Shown one piece after another: positions 16,209 through 25,623 of a DNA stretch of 64,000 bases. The first letter of the stretch is position 1. Each line of letters opens with the position of its first letter. The position numbers were made by a program, and so were the translations under genes. The stretch spans positions 62,001 through 126,000 of the forward strand of contig NZ_JACJUG010000004.1 in the NCBI RefSeq assembly GCF_014174515.1, given 5' to 3'. Source of the DNA: Mitsuaria sp. WAJ17 (GTDB lineage Bacteria > Pseudomonadota > Gammaproteobacteria > Burkholderiales > Burkholderiaceae_C). The notes beneath the pieces were generated by a model. It saw only the letters and a program-made list of their open reading frames with translations, was not told the origin of the DNA and searched no databases.

Positions 16209-17267
16209 TCAGCGCAGCTGCAGGCGCGCCGAAGCACCGTCCGGCGCCTGCAGCTCGCCGATCTCCGCCGCCTGCGCAAAGCCTGCGTCACGGAAGCACT
16301 GCAGCACCTGGGGCACAGCCTCGGCGCTGCAGCTCACCAGCAGGCCGCCGCTGGTCTGCGGGTCGGTGAGCAGCGCCCGCTGCCAGTCCGACCAGCCCTC
16401 GACGCCGCCCACCTCATGGCCGTAGGCCGTCCAGTTGCGGGTCGAAGCGCCGGTCCAGATGCCCTGCTGCGCGAAGACGAGGGCGCTGTGGATCAGCGGC
16501 ATCTGCCGCCAGTCCACCGCCGCCTGCAGGCCGGAGCCGCGGCAGATCTCCAGCAGATGGCCGGCCAGGCCAAAGCCGGTGACGTCGGTGATGGCATGCA
16601 CGGCGTCCAGCTGTGCCAGCTGGGCGCCGACCTTGTTGAGCCGTGTGGTGTGAGCCAGCATCTCCTGGTAGCCCGCCGCGTCCAGCAGGCCCTTCTTGAG
16701 GGCGGCGGAGAGCACGCCCACGCCCAGCGGCTTGCCCAGCACCAGGCGGTCACCCGGCCGCGCGTCGGCATTGCGACGCACCTTCTTCGGGTGCACCAGA
16801 CCCAGGGCCACCAGGCCGTAGATGGGCTCGACCACATCGATGGAATGCCCGCCCGCGATGGGAATGCCCGCCTCGCGGCAGACGCTGGCCCCACCTTCGA
16901 GGATGCGGCCGATGACATCCGGGCTCAGCGTGTTGATGGGCATGCCCACGATGGCCAGGGCCATGATGGGCGTGCCGCCCATGGCGTAGACGTCAGACAG
17001 CGCATTGGTCGCCGCGATGCGGCCGAAGTCGAAGGGCTCATCGACGATGGGCGTGAAGAAGTCCGTGGTCGCGACCAGGGCCTGCTCGTCGTTGAGCTGC
17101 CAGACGGCGGCGTCGTCACTCGTCTCGGTGCCCACCAGCAGCTGGGGCGGAATCACGCCGGGCGCGCTGCGGGCCAGGATGTCCGAGAGCAGGCCCGGGG
17201 CGATCTTGCAGCCGCAGCCGCCGCCATGGGCCAGTTGGGTGAGTCGGGGAGCGGTGGAATCGTTCAT
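16209..17267 (-). CDS. selD: Selenide, water dikinase
   Basis: 352 aa, full length. It makes selenophosphate from selenide and ATP. The active-site segment GGGCGCK has Cys18 and Cys20 (equivalent to Cys17/Cys19 of E. coli) and Lys21; the enzyme uses Cys, not selenocysteine. ATP and Mg binding residues are in the usual places (TSDDAAVW, TTDFFTPIVDEP, DPQTSGGLL). The selU gene is divergent with 86 bases between the starts, so the likely end use of selenophosphate is tRNA 2-selenouridine. No selA/selB is in the window, so selenoprotein synthesis is not shown. Confidence 0.97.
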   Translation of the reverse strand: MNDSTAPRLTQLAHGGGCGCKIAPGLLSDILARSAPGVIPPQLLVGTETSDDAAVWQLNDEQALVATTDFFTPIVDEPFDFGRIAATNALSDVYAMGGTPIMALAIVGMPINTLSPDVIGRILEGGASVCREAGIPIAGGHSIDVVEPIYGLVALGLVHPKKVRRNADARPGDRLVLGKPLGVGVLSAALKKGLLDAAGYQEMLAHTTRLNKVGAQLAQLDAVHAITDVTGFGLAGHLLEICRGSGLQAAVDWRQMPLIHSALVFAQQGIWTGASTRNWTAYGHEVGGVEGWSDWQRALLTDPQTSGGLLVSCSAEAVPQVLQCFRDAGFAQAAEIGELQAPDGASARLQLR

Positions 17268-17353
17268 GGCGTAAGCAGGTGAGGCCTCGCATCCGGCGTG
17301 AAGCGCGCCGGATTTCTGCGAGGATTGTGCCGCCTGCCAGGAAGCCGCCGCCC

Positions 17354-18406
17354 ATGTCCCGCCCCCGCCCCATCACGCCCGAACGCATCCACGAGTTCGA
17401 CTGCATCGTTGACGCCCGCTCGCCCGCCGAATACGCCCTCGACCACCTCCCAGGCGCCATCAACTGCCCGGTGCTGGACGACGACGAGCGCCGCATCGTC
17501 GGCACGCTCTACAAGCAGCAGGGCACCTTCGAGGCCAAGCGTGTGGGCGGCGCCATGGTGGCGGCGCAGCTGGCGCGGCATCTGCGGGAGACCTTTGCCG
17601 ACAAGCCCAAATCCTGGCGGCCGCTGGTCTACTGCTGGCGCGGCGGCATGCGCAGCGGCACCATGGTGCAGTGGCTGCGCCTGGTCGGTTGGGACGCCCA
17701 ACAGCTGCACGGCGGCTACAAGGCCTTCCGCGCCCACGTGATGGCGCAGATCGACACCCTGGCGCCGCAGCTGAAGCTGCAGGTCGTGTGCGGGCCCACG
17801 GGCAGCGCCAAGACGGCGCTGCTGCAGGCCCTGCGGGCCGAAGGCGCGCAGGTGCTGGACCTGGAGGCCCTGGCCCGGCACAAGGGCTCCATCCTGGGGC
17901 GCTGGCCGGGCCAGGAGCAGCCCTCACAGAAAGCCTTCGAGACCGCGCTGGCGCAGGCGCTGCAGGGCTTCGACCTCGCCCGCCCGGTGTTCGTGGAGGC
18001 CGAGAGCCGCAAGATCGGCCGCCTGATGCTGCCGGACGCCGTGCTGGACGCCCTGCGCGGCGGCGACTGCATCGCCATCGAGGCTCCGCTGCATGCCCGG
18101 CTGGCCTACCTGCTGCAGGACTACGCCTACCTCGGCCACGACGGCGAGGAGCTGGCCACCCTGCTGGGCCAGCTCAATGCCAACACCGGCCTGCATGCCA
18201 GGGAGACCGTCGCCCGCTGGCAGGCCTGGGCCCGCGCAGGCCAGTTGGCGCCCCTGTTCGAGGCCTTGATGACGGAACACTACGACCCGCTCTATGCCCG
18301 CTCCCAGCGCAGCAACTACCTGCGCCTTGCCGAGGCCCGGCCCCTGGTGATGTCGCGCCTGGAGGCGCAAGACCTGGCACTGGCGGCCCGGCAGCTGGTG
18401 GCCTGA
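17354..18406 (+). CDS. selU: tRNA 2-selenouridine synthase
   Basis: 350 aa (also called mnmH/ybbB). The N-terminal rhodanese domain carries the catalytic Cys94 in YCWRGGMRSGT. The C-terminal half has a P-loop (GPTGSAKT) and other family marks (LARHKGSILGRWPGQ, FVEAESRKIG). It swaps sulfur for selenium at the wobble 2-thiouridine of some tRNAs, using selenophosphate from SelD. The ATG at 17354 was chosen because the longer frame (from 17279) adds Arg-rich leader sequence. Divergent from selD. Confidence 0.95.
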   Translation: MSRPRPITPERIHEFDCIVDARSPAEYALDHLPGAINCPVLDDDERRIVGTLYKQQGTFEAKRVGGAMVAAQLARHLRETFADKPKSWRPLVYCWRGGMRSGTMVQWLRLVGWDAQQLHGGYKAFRAHVMAQIDTLAPQLKLQVVCGPTGSAKTALLQALRAEGAQVLDLEALARHKGSILGRWPGQEQPSQKAFETALAQALQGFDLARPVFVEAESRKIGRLMLPDAVLDALRGGDCIAIEAPLHARLAYLLQDYAYLGHDGEELATLLGQLNANTGLHARETVARWQAWARAGQLAPLFEALMTEHYDPLYARSQRSNYLRLAEARPLVMSRLEAQDLALAARQLVA

Positions 18407-18504
18407 CCAGACCCGTGTGCTTGGTCATGGGCACATCCCCGGGCTTGTGGCGCGGAGTCTGGCCGGTATCCAATGGCCTCTTCGCTTGCTGAAGACGCCC
18501 GACC

Positions 18505-20754
18505 ATGCCTTCCCTGCCCGCCTGGATCCGACGACGCCGAACCTGGCTGCTCTCCCTCGCCCTCGTGCTGCTGGCCTCGGCCGGCTGGAAGCTCAGCCAG
18601 CATGACGACGAGCCCAAGGACGCCGCGCCCCTGCCGCAGGCCAGCGCGGCCGCGCCCGCGGTGCCGCCCTCGCTGGACGGCATCGCCCTGGCCCATGGCA
18701 TGGCCGCGGCGGTTCGCACGTCCAGCGACGCCCGGGCCTGGGGCGGCCCGCGCAGCGGCCAGGAGGCCACGCTGTCCGACCGGGTGGTGGACTACCGCAT
18801 CGAGGCAAGACTTGACCCCGTCCGCCACACCGTCGATGGCAAGCAGCAGCTGCGCTGGCGCAACCGCAGTGACCGTGAGGTGCGCTCGGTCTACCTGCAC
18901 CTCTACCTGAACGCCTTCGAGGGCGAGGGCAGCACCTTCATGACGGAGAAGCGCCAGGGCTTCTCCTTCCGCACCGACGTGGAATCCAAGGACGGCGAAT
19001 GGGGCCGCATCGAGCTGCGCAAGGTGCAACAGCAGGGTCGCACCGTGCCCTACCACTTCGTCCAGCCCGACGGCGGCCCCAAGACTGACCGCACCGTGGT
19101 CCGCCTGGACCTGCCCCAGGCCGTGCCGGCAGGGGGCAGCACCGTGCTGGACATCGACTTCTTCGACCAGCTGCCGCGTGTCGTGGCCCGCACCGGCCAC
19201 TTCGGCAGCTTCCACCTGGTGGCCCAGTGGTTCCCCAAGATGGCCGTGCTGGAGCTGCCCGGCGAGCGCGGCGCCACCGAGCCGCGCTGGAATGCGCACG
19301 AGTTCCACCTACACAGCGAGTTCTATGCCGATTTCGGCAGCTACGACGTCACGCTGGACGTACCTGAGGGCTACGTGGTGGGCGCCACCGGCGAGGAACA
19401 GGGCGCGCCGCGCAAGGAAGGCGGGCGCAGCATCCACCGATTCGTCCAGGGAGATGTGCATGACTTTGCCTGGACGGCCGACAAGCGCACCCAGCAGCCC
19501 CTGACGGGCCGCTGGACCTTCCCCGGCAGCCCCGAGGTCACGATCAAGGTGCTCGCGCCGCCCGAGTACGCCCACACCAGGCCCAGCGTACTCAAGGCCA
19601 CCCAGGACGCGCTCACCTGGTTCTCCAAGACGCTGGGCCCCTACCCCTACCGCACCGTCACCGCCGTGATCCCGCCCTTCAATGCGGGCGAGGCCGGCGG
19701 CATGGAGTACCCCACCTTCTTCACCGCCGACGCCTACAAGACCGACAAGGAAGGCAGCTTCGAGCGATTCCGGCTGGACTTCGTCACCATCCACGAGTTC
19801 GGCCATGGCTACTTCTACGGCATCCTGGCCTCCAACGAGTTCGAGGAGCCCATGCTGGACGAGGGCATGAACCAGTATTGGGACCAGCGCATGCTGCAGG
19901 CCGCCGGCCGCCGCATCCCCGTGGCAACGGGCCTGATGCAGCGACTGGGCATCAACCCCAGCGTGGATGTGTTCGATGGCGAGCGCATCGCGTCCCTGGG
20001 TAATCCGCCGGACGGTCTGGGCAGCAACTCCTGGCACCGCTACTCCAGCGGCAGTTATGGCAGCGTCTACTCCCGCACCGCCACCGTCATGCGCAGCCTG
20101 GAGCTGCAGCTGGGCAGCGAGGTGATGGACCGCGCCATCCAGACCTACTACCAGCGCTGGAAATTCCGCCACCCCTCGGTGGCCGATCTGCGCGACGTGC
20201 TGGCCGAGGTCTCGGGCAAGCCGGCCCTGATCGAGCAGGTCTTCAACACCCATGTCTATGCGGCGGCCGGCGTCGATGACCGCGTCGAGAAGCTGGAGAG
20301 CGAGGAGGTGGAGCCCCCGCTGGGCCTGTACGGCCCCAATGGCAGCGAAGTGACCGAGTCCCTGCGCAGCAAGCAGCTCAGGGCCCAGCGCAAGGCCTGG
20401 GACAAGGCCCACCCCGATGCCGAGGCCAAGGACGGCGGCGCCCTGCCCTACCGCACCACCGTCACGCTGCGCCGGCGCGGCGCGGCCCAGCCGCAGACCC
20501 TCATCGTGCGCTTCGCCGACGGCAGCGAGGAGAAGGTGGTCTGGGACGACCAGGAACGCTGGAAGCGCTACAGCTGGGTCAAGCCCGTCAAGGTCGTCTC
20601 GGCCGAGCTGGATCCGCTGCAGGCGCAGCGCCTGGACATGAGCGTGGCCGACAACAGCCGCCGCCTCAAGCCCGACAGCAGCGGCACCCGTCGCCTCATC
20701 AGCGATGCCGGCGCCGCCCTGATGTCCCTCCTGGCCCTGCTGAGCACGCTATGA
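18505..20754 (+). CDS. M1-family metallopeptidase, membrane-anchored
   Basis: 749 aa. An N-terminal membrane helix (about residues 13-25, after an Arg-rich start) anchors it or serves as signal. The zinc site is complete: H430-E431-F-G-H434, then E453 in LDEGMN, the classical 18-residue spacing of M1 aminopeptidases. GGMEY (about residues 398-402) stands in the GAMEN position. A predicted aminopeptidase, probably periplasmic; substrate unknown. The next gene overlaps by four bases (ATGA), so the two are translationally coupled. A copy of the 15-bp dispersed motif lies inside the gene at 18805-18820. Confidence 0.9.
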   Translation: MPSLPAWIRRRRTWLLSLALVLLASAGWKLSQHDDEPKDAAPLPQASAAAPAVPPSLDGIALAHGMAAAVRTSSDARAWGGPRSGQEATLSDRVVDYRIEARLDPVRHTVDGKQQLRWRNRSDREVRSVYLHLYLNAFEGEGSTFMTEKRQGFSFRTDVESKDGEWGRIELRKVQQQGRTVPYHFVQPDGGPKTDRTVVRLDLPQAVPAGGSTVLDIDFFDQLPRVVARTGHFGSFHLVAQWFPKMAVLELPGERGATEPRWNAHEFHLHSEFYADFGSYDVTLDVPEGYVVGATGEEQGAPRKEGGRSIHRFVQGDVHDFAWTADKRTQQPLTGRWTFPGSPEVTIKVLAPPEYAHTRPSVLKATQDALTWFSKTLGPYPYRTVTAVIPPFNAGEAGGMEYPTFFTADAYKTDKEGSFERFRLDFVTIHEFGHGYFYGILASNEFEEPMLDEGMNQYWDQRMLQAAGRRIPVATGLMQRLGINPSVDVFDGERIASLGNPPDGLGSNSWHRYSSGSYGSVYSRTATVMRSLELQLGSEVMDRAIQTYYQRWKFRHPSVADLRDVLAEVSGKPALIEQVFNTHVYAAAGVDDRVEKLESEEVEPPLGLYGPNGSEVTESLRSKQLRAQRKAWDKAHPDAEAKDGGALPYRTTVTLRRRGAAQPQTLIVRFADGSEEKVVWDDQERWKRYSWVKPVKVVSAELDPLQAQRLDMSVADNSRRLKPDSSGTRRLISDAGAALMSLLALLSTL
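18805..18820 (-). repeat. Dispersed motif variant inside the M1 peptidase gene
   Basis: GCAAGACTTGACCCCG, one mismatch to the reverse complement of GGGGTCAGGTCTTGC; encodes ARLDP in the peptidase. Confidence 0.6.
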
Positions 20755-21650
20755 ACACGGTGACCGATATGGGCAAGCCCCGTCCCTCCCCCCTCCCCTC
20801 AGCCCTGCAGACGGGGCTGCGCCTGGGTCTGCAATGGCGCCTGCTCCTGAGCTGGCTGCTGGTGCTGGCGCTGTCCACCCTGCTGGCGCTGCTGCCGCTG
20901 TGGAGCGCGCTGGGCGAGTACTTCAACCGCTCGCTGGCGGCTGATCGCCTGCTGCAGCACCTCGACCCGGCCACGCTGGTCGATGCCTTGGCCAACCTGC
21001 CCCAGCGCGGGTACAGCCCCCTGTCCGGCCTCCCGGGCCTGGTGCTGGCGGCGCTGAGCCTGCCCTGGCTCAGCGGCATGGTTCAGGCCGCGGCCCGCTT
21101 CCACGTGGGCCGCCCCACGCTGGGCCAACTGTGGCTGGGCGGCTGGAAGGAATACCCGCAAATGGCGCGGCTGTGGCTGTGGGGCCTGCTGCCCCTGGGC
21201 CTGATCGGCGCGCTGACCGGCAACCTGACAGACATGGTGGACGAGCAGGCGCGGCACTGGCTGCTGGAGTCGGACCTGGACCTGCACCGCCACGCCTTCC
21301 TGCTGCTTGCCCTGGCCCTGGCTCTGCTGGTCATGGCCTCGCTGGACGCGACGCGCGCCCTGCTGGTGTTGGAGCCGGAACGCCGCTCGGTGGTCAAGGC
21401 CTGGGGCAGCGCCGTGCGCGGCCTGCTGCGTCGCCCGTCCCGCCTGTGCCTGAGCCTGGGCCTGCTGCTGCTGGGCCTTCTGCTGGGGGCCCTGATGGGC
21501 TGGGCCCGCATCCAGGTCCTGCCCATTGGCCCACTGGGCTTGGCGGGCGCCGCCGTGCTGAGCCTGCTGCTGGTGCTGGCTCTGGCCTGGCTGCGGGCCG
21601 CCCGGGTGTTTGCCCTGGTGCAGTACGGGCGCCAGGTGGGCGCCCGCTGA
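20751..21650 (+). CDS. Polytopic membrane protein of unknown function
   Basis: 299 aa, with about six hydrophobic segments (near residues 27-50, 88-105, 138-155, 185-200, 225-245, 260-280) and an N-terminal cytosolic tail rich in Pro. I do not recognise the family. It overlaps the stop of the M1 peptidase by four bases, so it is made together with it and may act as a membrane partner. No catalytic motif is visible. Confidence 0.75.
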   Translation: MNTVTDMGKPRPSPLPSALQTGLRLGLQWRLLLSWLLVLALSTLLALLPLWSALGEYFNRSLAADRLLQHLDPATLVDALANLPQRGYSPLSGLPGLVLAALSLPWLSGMVQAAARFHVGRPTLGQLWLGGWKEYPQMARLWLWGLLPLGLIGALTGNLTDMVDEQARHWLLESDLDLHRHAFLLLALALALLVMASLDATRALLVLEPERRSVVKAWGSAVRGLLRRPSRLCLSLGLLLLGLLLGALMGWARIQVLPIGPLGLAGAAVLSLLLVLALAWLRAARVFALVQYGRQVGAR

Positions 21651-21670
21651 GGTTTCCTTTGAGGCCCGAG

Positions 21671-21686
21671 AGGGTCAGGTCATGCC
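21671..21686 (+). repeat. Dispersed motif variant (AGGGTCAGGTCATGCC)
   Basis: Two changes from GGGGTCAGGTCTTGC; it overlaps the last codons and stop of the AhpD-like gene on the minus strand. Confidence 0.5.
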
Positions 21687-22159
21687 AGGCCGGCCGACAC
21701 CAGCCCGTAGGCTTCGTCCTTGGAGCCCGGCACGGCCGCAAAGGCGATGGCCAGGCGGTTCCAGCCGTTGATGGCCACGATGGCGAAGCTCAGGGCCGCC
21801 AGCTCCGCCTCGCTGAAATGGGCGCGCACGGCCGCGTAGTCGGCGTCCACCACGCCGTGGGCGGGCAGCTGGGTGAGCAGCTCGGTCCAGGCCAGGGCCG
21901 CCCGCTCGCGCGGCGAGAACAGCGGGGACTCGCGCCAGATCGCCACATGGTGCAGGCGCAGCGGGCGCTCGCCGTGGAGGTAGGCCTCCTTGACGTGCAT
22001 ATCCAGGCAGAAGGCGCAGCCATTGAGCTGCGAGGCCCGTAGCGTCAGCAGGTCCGCGAGCGAGGGTTCCAGCGGGCCTTTCTTGAGGCTGAGGGCGAAG
22101 TCCAGGTACTTCTTGAAAGCGTCGGGGGCCTGCTGTGTGTAGTCGAGACGAGAGGACAT
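21680..22159 (-). CDS. AhpD-like carboxymuconolactone decarboxylase-family protein
   Basis: 159 aa from the ATG at 22159, with CAGGAG 7 bases in front. The redox motif CAFCLDMH lies near residues 51-58, and the helix with AIVAINGWNRLAIAF is typical of this family. Fifty bases separate it from the ECF41 sigma factor upstream, and both read the same way, so they form an operon. ECF41 sigma factors are known to sit beside carboxymuconolactone decarboxylase, oxidoreductase or epimerase genes, which they control. The chemical role is not known. Confidence 0.92.
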   Translation of the reverse strand: MSSRLDYTQQAPDAFKKYLDFALSLKKGPLEPSLADLLTLRASQLNGCAFCLDMHVKEAYLHGERPLRLHHVAIWRESPLFSPRERAALAWTELLTQLPAHGVVDADYAAVRAHFSEAELAALSFAIVAINGWNRLAIAFAAVPGSKDEAYGLVSAGLA

Positions 22160-22209
22160 GGAAAGACTCCTGAAGTGAATGGAGCCCGGGCACCCCGGGC
22201 TTTCATCAC

Positions 22210-23157
22210 TCAAGACGCGGCCGCCTCCCGCCGTGTGACAGCCGCCGCCCAGGCCTCGGCCAGGCCCTTCAGCTTCTCCGGGTTGCGCTGCGTGTGGATG
22301 CGGGTGATGCGCTGGCCGTCGGTCTCCAGGCACTGGGCGGACTCCAGCCGCCCGTCGATGAAACGCAGCAGGCCCCACTGCCCGTTCAGGCGCACGATCG
22401 CCAGTTGCAGGGAGTGCAGGCCCAGCGCATGACGCCGCCAGGCCGCGAAATACAGCCGTGCGATGCGAGCCGCCCCGGCCAGCACCCGGCCGAAGCTGGG
22501 CACCACGCCGCCGCCGTCGCTGATCAGTTCGGCGTCCTCGGCCAGCAGGGCCTGCAGGCGGCGGAAGTCGCCTTGCCGCGCGGCCTCGGCAAAGCCGGCC
22601 AGCAGGCGGTAGTGGGTGTCAGCCGGGACTTGGTAGCGCGGCCGCTGCGCCTTCAACTGCCCCCGGGCGCGGGAGATGATCTGCCGGCAGGCCGCCTCGC
22701 TCTTGCCCAGGGCCTGGGCCACCTCCGCGTAGTCGGCGTCAAAAACCTCGCGCAGAAGGAAGGCCGCACGGGCCTCAGGCGTCAGCCGCTCCAGCAGGGT
22801 CAGGAAGGCCATGGAGATGTCGTCGGCCCGCGCCAGCTGCTCCTCGGGCGTGGCCGGGCCCTCGACGTGCGCAGCGGGCGGCCGCGCGTCCAGCTCCAGC
22901 CAGGGCTCGGGCAGCCAGAAGCCCACGTAATGCGCTCGCTGCGCCTGAGCCGCGCGCAGGTGGTCGATGGACAGGCGCGTGGTCACCGTCACGAGCCAGG
23001 CCTCGGCATTGGCGATGGCGTCCTGCTCGGCGGCATGCCAGCGCAGCCACACATCCTGCACCAGCTCCTCGGCCTCGGCGCGGGAGCCCAGCATGCGGTA
23101 GGCGATGCCCTGCAGCCGGGGGCGGAGCTGCTGGAAGAAACGGGTGGGGTCGTTCAT
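22210..23157 (-). CDS. ECF41-group RNA polymerase sigma factor (SigJ-like)
   Basis: 315 aa. Sigma region 2 (residues ~5-75) and region 4 (~110-165) are followed by a SnoaL/NTF2-like C-terminal domain. The group signatures are present: WLPEPW in the linker between sigma 2 and 4, DGGG in the C domain, and NPEKL near the end (NPDKL in the family). In this group the C domain replaces a separate anti-sigma factor and both stimulates and restrains activity. The only nearby target is the AhpD-like gene directly downstream. No good Shine-Dalgarno is visible before the ATG at 23157. Confidence 0.93.
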   Translation of the reverse strand: MNDPTRFFQQLRPRLQGIAYRMLGSRAEAEELVQDVWLRWHAAEQDAIANAEAWLVTVTTRLSIDHLRAAQAQRAHYVGFWLPEPWLELDARPPAAHVEGPATPEEQLARADDISMAFLTLLERLTPEARAAFLLREVFDADYAEVAQALGKSEAACRQIISRARGQLKAQRPRYQVPADTHYRLLAGFAEAARQGDFRRLQALLAEDAELISDGGGVVPSFGRVLAGAARIARLYFAAWRRHALGLHSLQLAIVRLNGQWGLLRFIDGRLESAQCLETDGQRITRIHTQRNPEKLKGLAEAWAAAVTRREAAAS

Positions 23158-23207
23158 GCCAGGCAAGACGAATCGGGGCGGCTTCTTGTGACAAACAGGG
23201 CCACCGC

Positions 23208-24233
23208 CTAGCGCCCCTGCCGGTAGCCCCCGGGCGGCAGGCCGGTCCAGTGCTTGAAGGCACGCTGGAAGGCCGCCGTGTCCGAGAAGCCCAGTTCGAC
23301 GGCCAGCTTGGCCAGCGGCGTGTCGCTGGTGTGCAGGCGGTAGATGGCCACCTCGCGGCGCAGCTGGTCCTTGATTGCCTGGAAGCTGCTGCCCTCGGCG
23401 GCCAGCCGCCGCTGCAGCGTGCTGGGCGACAGGTGCAGGGCCTGGGCCGTGCGTTCCAGGTCCGGCCACAGGGGCTGGGTGCGCTGCAGGTGCGAGCGCA
23501 CGCGGCCGCTGGCGCCGGCATCGCGCCGCGGCAGGATCACCTGCACGGGCACATCGGCCAGGAAGGCGCGCAGGGCTTGCTCGTCCCGGCACACGGGCAG
23601 CTGCAGGCGCTCGGCCTGGAACCACATCGCGCTTCGGGCGGCCTCGAAGCGCCAGGGCGCCGGGAAGATCGGGCCATAGCCCTCCGAGTAGGCCGGCCGC
23701 GCATAGGCGAAGTCGAAGCGCACCACCGGCAGCTGCCCGCCCACCAGCCAGGCGAACAGCCGCCAGTAGACGCGCAGCACCAGCTCATGGAGATGCGGAT
23801 TGGACGCGGCCTCGGCCTGGTGGAAGTCCAGCGCGACGCCCGCCAGCTCCTGGCCTTCGTGGACCAGGACCAGGCTCAGGTCGTCATGCAGCAGCCGGAA
23901 CACATGGGCGATGTGGCGGATGGCCTGCTCCAGCGTCGGCGCGGCGATGCCCGCGCGCACCTGCAGGGCAAAGGAGCCGCGCTTGGAGGGCCGGGACAGC
24001 ATGCCCAGGACCTCGTCGTCATGGCGCTCGATCAGGGCGCGCAGCAGCTGCGCCAGCTGGAGGGTGGCGATGCGCGCGCCGGGCTGGTGCTGGGCCTCCA
24101 CAGGAATGCCGGCCTCGCGCAGGAGCTCGCTGCCGTCGATGCCGCGCCGGCGCAGGCCGGACAGCAGGTTCAGCGCGAACTCGATGCCCACGGTCAGCGC
24201 CGGGGCGGGCGGGGCAGGCTTGCGGGCAGTCAC
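23208..24233 (-). CDS. AraC-family regulator with arabinose-binding-type N domain
   Basis: 341 aa from the GTG at 24233; the frame is open further upstream without a better start. The N-terminal ~180 residues match the Arabinose_bd-type domain (GIEFALNLLSGLRRRGID, AQLLRALIERHDDEVLG, EGYGPIFPAPWRFEA). The C-terminal AraC HTH pair has LERTAQALHLSPSTLQRRLA and AKLAVELGFSDTAAFQRAFK. It is divergent from the thiolase/acyl-CoA dehydrogenase operon at 24397, which it probably activates. The inducer is unknown, perhaps an acyl compound. Confidence 0.9.
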   Translation of the reverse strand: MTARKPAPPAPALTVGIEFALNLLSGLRRRGIDGSELLREAGIPVEAQHQPGARIATLQLAQLLRALIERHDDEVLGMLSRPSKRGSFALQVRAGIAAPTLEQAIRHIAHVFRLLHDDLSLVLVHEGQELAGVALDFHQAEAASNPHLHELVLRVYWRLFAWLVGGQLPVVRFDFAYARPAYSEGYGPIFPAPWRFEAARSAMWFQAERLQLPVCRDEQALRAFLADVPVQVILPRRDAGASGRVRSHLQRTQPLWPDLERTAQALHLSPSTLQRRLAAEGSSFQAIKDQLRREVAIYRLHTSDTPLAKLAVELGFSDTAAFQRAFKHWTGLPPGGYRQGR

Positions 24234-24396
24234 AGCCCGGCACTGTAGCGCCCCCGGCGCCGGCCCGGGGCGAGGTGAAATGACATCGGGCCGACGCCTT
24301 TTGCAATCGCCGCAGTGCCCCGCACTGCCTAGCATCGGCAGGCCGCCCAAGGCAGGTGCGGCGCCACCCGCATCGGGATGGCCCAAGGAGCAGCCC

Positions 24397-25602
24397 ATGA
24401 TGAATCGCAAGGTCGTCGTCGCCGGGGTCGGCATGATCCCCTTCACCAAGCCCGGCGCCAGCGCGCCCTATCCACAGATGGCGGCCGAGGCCACGCGGCT
24501 GGCGCTCGCCGATGCCGGCATCGCCTATGGCCAGGTGCAGCAGGCCTATGTGGGCTATGTCTACGCAGACAGCACCGCCGGCCAGCGCGCGCTGTACGAA
24601 GTCGGCATGACCGGCCTCCCGGTGATCAACGTCAACAACAACTGCTCCACCGGCTCCACCGCCCTCTTCCTGGCGCGCCAGGCCGTGGAGAGCGGCGCGG
24701 CGGACTGCGTGCTGGCCCTGGGCTTCGAGCAGATGAGCCCCGGCGCGCTGGGCTCGGTCTTCAAGGACCGCCCCAGCCCCTTCGACCGCTTCGACCAGAC
24801 CACGGACGAGCTGGTCGGCCATGCCGAGATCCCCCTGGCCCTGCGCTACTTCGGCGGCGCCGGCCTGGCCCACATGCAGCAGTACGGCACGCAGCTGAGC
24901 ACCTTCGCCAAGATCCGGGCCAAGGCCAGCCGCCATGCTGCCAACAACCCCCTGGCGCTGTTGCGCACGGTGCTCACCGAGGAGGAGGTCCTGCAGGCGC
25001 CCGTCATGTGGCCGGGCGTCATGACCCGCCTGATGGCCTGCCCGCCCACCTGCGGCGCGGCGGCGGCGCTGGTCTGCTCCGAGGACTTCGCGGCGCGACA
25101 CGGCCTGCGGGCCGACGTCCGGATCCGGGCCCAGGCCATGAGCACGGACGGCCCCGCCACCTTCGAGTCGCACGACATGCGCGAGCTGGTCGGCTTCGGC
25201 ATGGCACGCAGCGCGGCCCGCCAGGTCTACGAGGCCGCCGGCGTGGGGCCGCAGGACCTGGATGTCGTCGAGCTGCACGACTGCTTCGCCCACAACGAAC
25301 TCATCACCTACGAGGCCCTGGGCCTCTGCCCTGTCGGCGGCGCCGAGCAGTTCGTCGTGGACGCAGACAACACCTACGGCGGCCGCATCGTGACCAACCC
25401 CTCCGGCGGCCTGCTCAGCAAGGGCCATCCCCTGGGCGCCACGGGCCTGGCCCAGTGCACCGAGCTGGTCCAGCAGCTGCGCGGCGACGCCGGTGCGCGC
25501 CAGGTCGAGGGCGCACGCCTGGCCCTGCAGCACAACCTGGGCCTGGGCGGCGCCTGCGTGGTGACGCTGTACGAGAAGGTCGGCCAAGGCGCCGCGGCCT
25601 GA
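24397..25602 (+). CDS. Thiolase-family lipid-transfer protein (SCP-x thiolase-like acyltransferase)
   Basis: 401 aa from the ATG at 24397, with AAGGAG 6 bases in front. Thiolase fold: the nucleophile Cys is in NVNNNCSTGSTAL (about residue 87), with ELHDCFAHNE and the C-terminal GHPLGATGLAQ. The sequence is of the SCP-x/lipid-transfer thiolase type and not of the classical acetoacetyl-CoA thiolase type. Likely a beta-ketothiolase step in breakdown of a branched or unusual acyl-CoA. The acyl-CoA dehydrogenase follows 21 bases after the stop, in one operon. Confidence 0.92.
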   Translation: MMNRKVVVAGVGMIPFTKPGASAPYPQMAAEATRLALADAGIAYGQVQQAYVGYVYADSTAGQRALYEVGMTGLPVINVNNNCSTGSTALFLARQAVESGAADCVLALGFEQMSPGALGSVFKDRPSPFDRFDQTTDELVGHAEIPLALRYFGGAGLAHMQQYGTQLSTFAKIRAKASRHAANNPLALLRTVLTEEEVLQAPVMWPGVMTRLMACPPTCGAAAALVCSEDFAARHGLRADVRIRAQAMSTDGPATFESHDMRELVGFGMARSAARQVYEAAGVGPQDLDVVELHDCFAHNELITYEALGLCPVGGAEQFVVDADNTYGGRIVTNPSGGLLSKGHPLGATGLAQCTELVQQLRGDAGARQVEGARLALQHNLGLGGACVVTLYEKVGQGAAA

Positions 25603-25623
25603 CACGACGGACAGGAGCCCCTC

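Noticed and set aside
16209..17267. Selenocysteine in SelD
   Set aside because: The active-site codon is an ordinary Cys codon; no in-frame TGA is present.
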